A stretch of DNA of 64,000 nt from positions 1-64,000 of the forward strand of contig JAJYRH010000004.1 in the NCBI GenBank assembly GCA_021794205.1. Direction: 5' to 3'. Position numbers and translations under genes: made by a program. The DNA comes from a bacterium. Its GTDB lineage: Bacteria > Vulcanimicrobiota > Vulcanimicrobiia > Vulcanimicrobiales > Vulcanimicrobiaceae. Every line of letters starts with the position of its first letter. Position 1 is the stretch's first letter. This document shows, piece by piece, positions 63,574 through 64,000 of this stretch. The notes below the pieces were generated by a model. It worked only from the letters and a program-made list of their open reading frames with translations. It ran no database searches and had not been told where the DNA came from.

Positions 63574-64000
63574 GTGCGTTTAGGGATTATGCAGCCGTAC
63601 TATTTCCCAAATATCGGGCACTTCGCATTGATTGCGGGAACGGATCGATGGATCGTTTTTGATATCACGCAGTATACGCCAAAGTCATGGATGACTCGCA
63701 ACCGTGTTCTACGGCGCGAAGGCGGCTGGTCGTATATCAACCTTCCGTTACGCGATTCATCGCGCTCGCTGCGCATCCACGAAGTTCGCATCGGCGATCC
63801 AGCGGCGGCGGCGGCCTCGCTTCTCGGATCGCTCAGCCACTACCGGAAGCGTGCGCCTTTTTCAGGCGTGGTTGAAACGATCGTGCGCGAGACGTTCGCT
63901 ACGAGGGACGACTCGCTAGTCGCAATTAACGTTCGAGCGCTGCGTCTGGTTTGCGACTACCTTGGAGTGCCGTTTCACTACGAAATATGCTCTCAGATGA
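63574..64000 (+). CDS. WbqC family protein, 3' end missing (window edge)
   Basis: The first ~142 residues, started at a GTG directly after the upstream TAA, match the WbqC-like family: RLGIMQPYYFPNIGHFALIAGTDRWIVFDITQY (~2-34), WMTRNRVL, and WSYINLPL. Members occur in O-antigen and amino-sugar loci, often after DegT aminotransferases, and may acylate or transfer an amino acid to the amino sugar; activity is not established. The gene continues past the window. Confidence 0.88.
   Translation, partial: MRLGIMQPYYFPNIGHFALIAGTDRWIVFDITQYTPKSWMTRNRVLRREGGWSYINLPLRDSSRSLRIHEVRIGDPAAAAASLLGSLSHYRKRAPFSGVVETIVRETFATRDDSLVAINVRALRLVCDYLGVPFHYEICSQM

Overview
This is a GC-rich, gene-dense bacterial chromosome segment. 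It carries an open-ended cytidine deaminase gene at the left edge and an open-ended WbqC-family gene at the right edge. Housekeeping genes occur in conserved blocks (ybeZ-ybeY-dgkA, pyrG/prmC/prfA/rpmE, rpsB-tsf-pyrH-frr-uppS-cdsA-dxr-rseP-ispG). Several secreted proteins have an LAAC or LVAC lipobox followed by a glycine run. The mix includes FloA/NfeD, an Amj-type lipid II flippase, DgkA fused to PAP2, a eukaryote/archaeal-type prolyl-tRNA synthetase and sedolisin plus subtilisin lipoproteins. It points to a deep-branching, non-proteobacterial, probably free-living soil lineage. Candidatus Eremiobacterota (WPS-2) is my best guess, but it is an inference from gene content and not a proven placement.

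Layout: 1-7.1 kb (minus) is an operon-like housekeeping block: cdd, CNNM/CorC protein, DgkA-PAP2, YbeY, PhoH-like, a Met-Pro-repeat membrane protein, FloA, NfeD, YqeY, bS21. 7.2-15.3 kb (minus) holds secreted proteins, a HIT hydrolase, two glycosyltransferases, CTP synthase, PrmC, RF1 and bL31. 15.3-20 kb holds a sedolisin lipoprotein with a companion lipoprotein, and two divergently encoded secreted proteins. 20-28.4 kb has leuCD (minus) and a six-gene plus-strand operon, each gene overlapping the next by 4 bp: metY, CoA-binding protein, LuxE-like, LuxC-like, class III aminotransferase, Gfo/Idh/MocA oxidoreductase. This operon is the most unusual system in the window: a luminescence-type fatty acid reductase pair with no luciferase, linked to an aminotransferase. 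28.4-32.6 kb holds two subtilisin-family lipoproteins. 32.7-38.6 kb (minus) holds CinA, a precorrin-2 dehydrogenase-like protein, split glutamine-dependent NAD synthesis, a dihydrolipoamide-dehydrogenase-like protein and GlpX. 38.7-42.2 kb (plus) holds three membrane glycan genes (PIG-V-like, GtrA, PMT-like). 42.2-47 kb (minus) holds a TPR lipoprotein, Amj, an M16 peptidase, a secreted protein and ProS. 47-49.2 kb (plus) holds the cobalamin adenosyltransferase and an amino acid permease. 49.2-57.7 kb (minus) holds the translation/isoprenoid/envelope lipid block. 57.9-64 kb (plus) is a surface-sugar locus: RmlB, RmlA, a methyltransferase, a decayed stretch, two DegT-type aminotransferases and WbqC.

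Many adjacent genes overlap by ATGA or GTGA, which implies translational coupling. From about 60.35 kb the sequence becomes visibly less GC-rich, with relaxed codon use and a gene remnant, as expected for a horizontally exchanged polysaccharide locus. Four candidate promoters share an extended -10 of the form TGCTATAMT or a close variant. I see no tRNA, rRNA, CRISPR array or insertion sequence.
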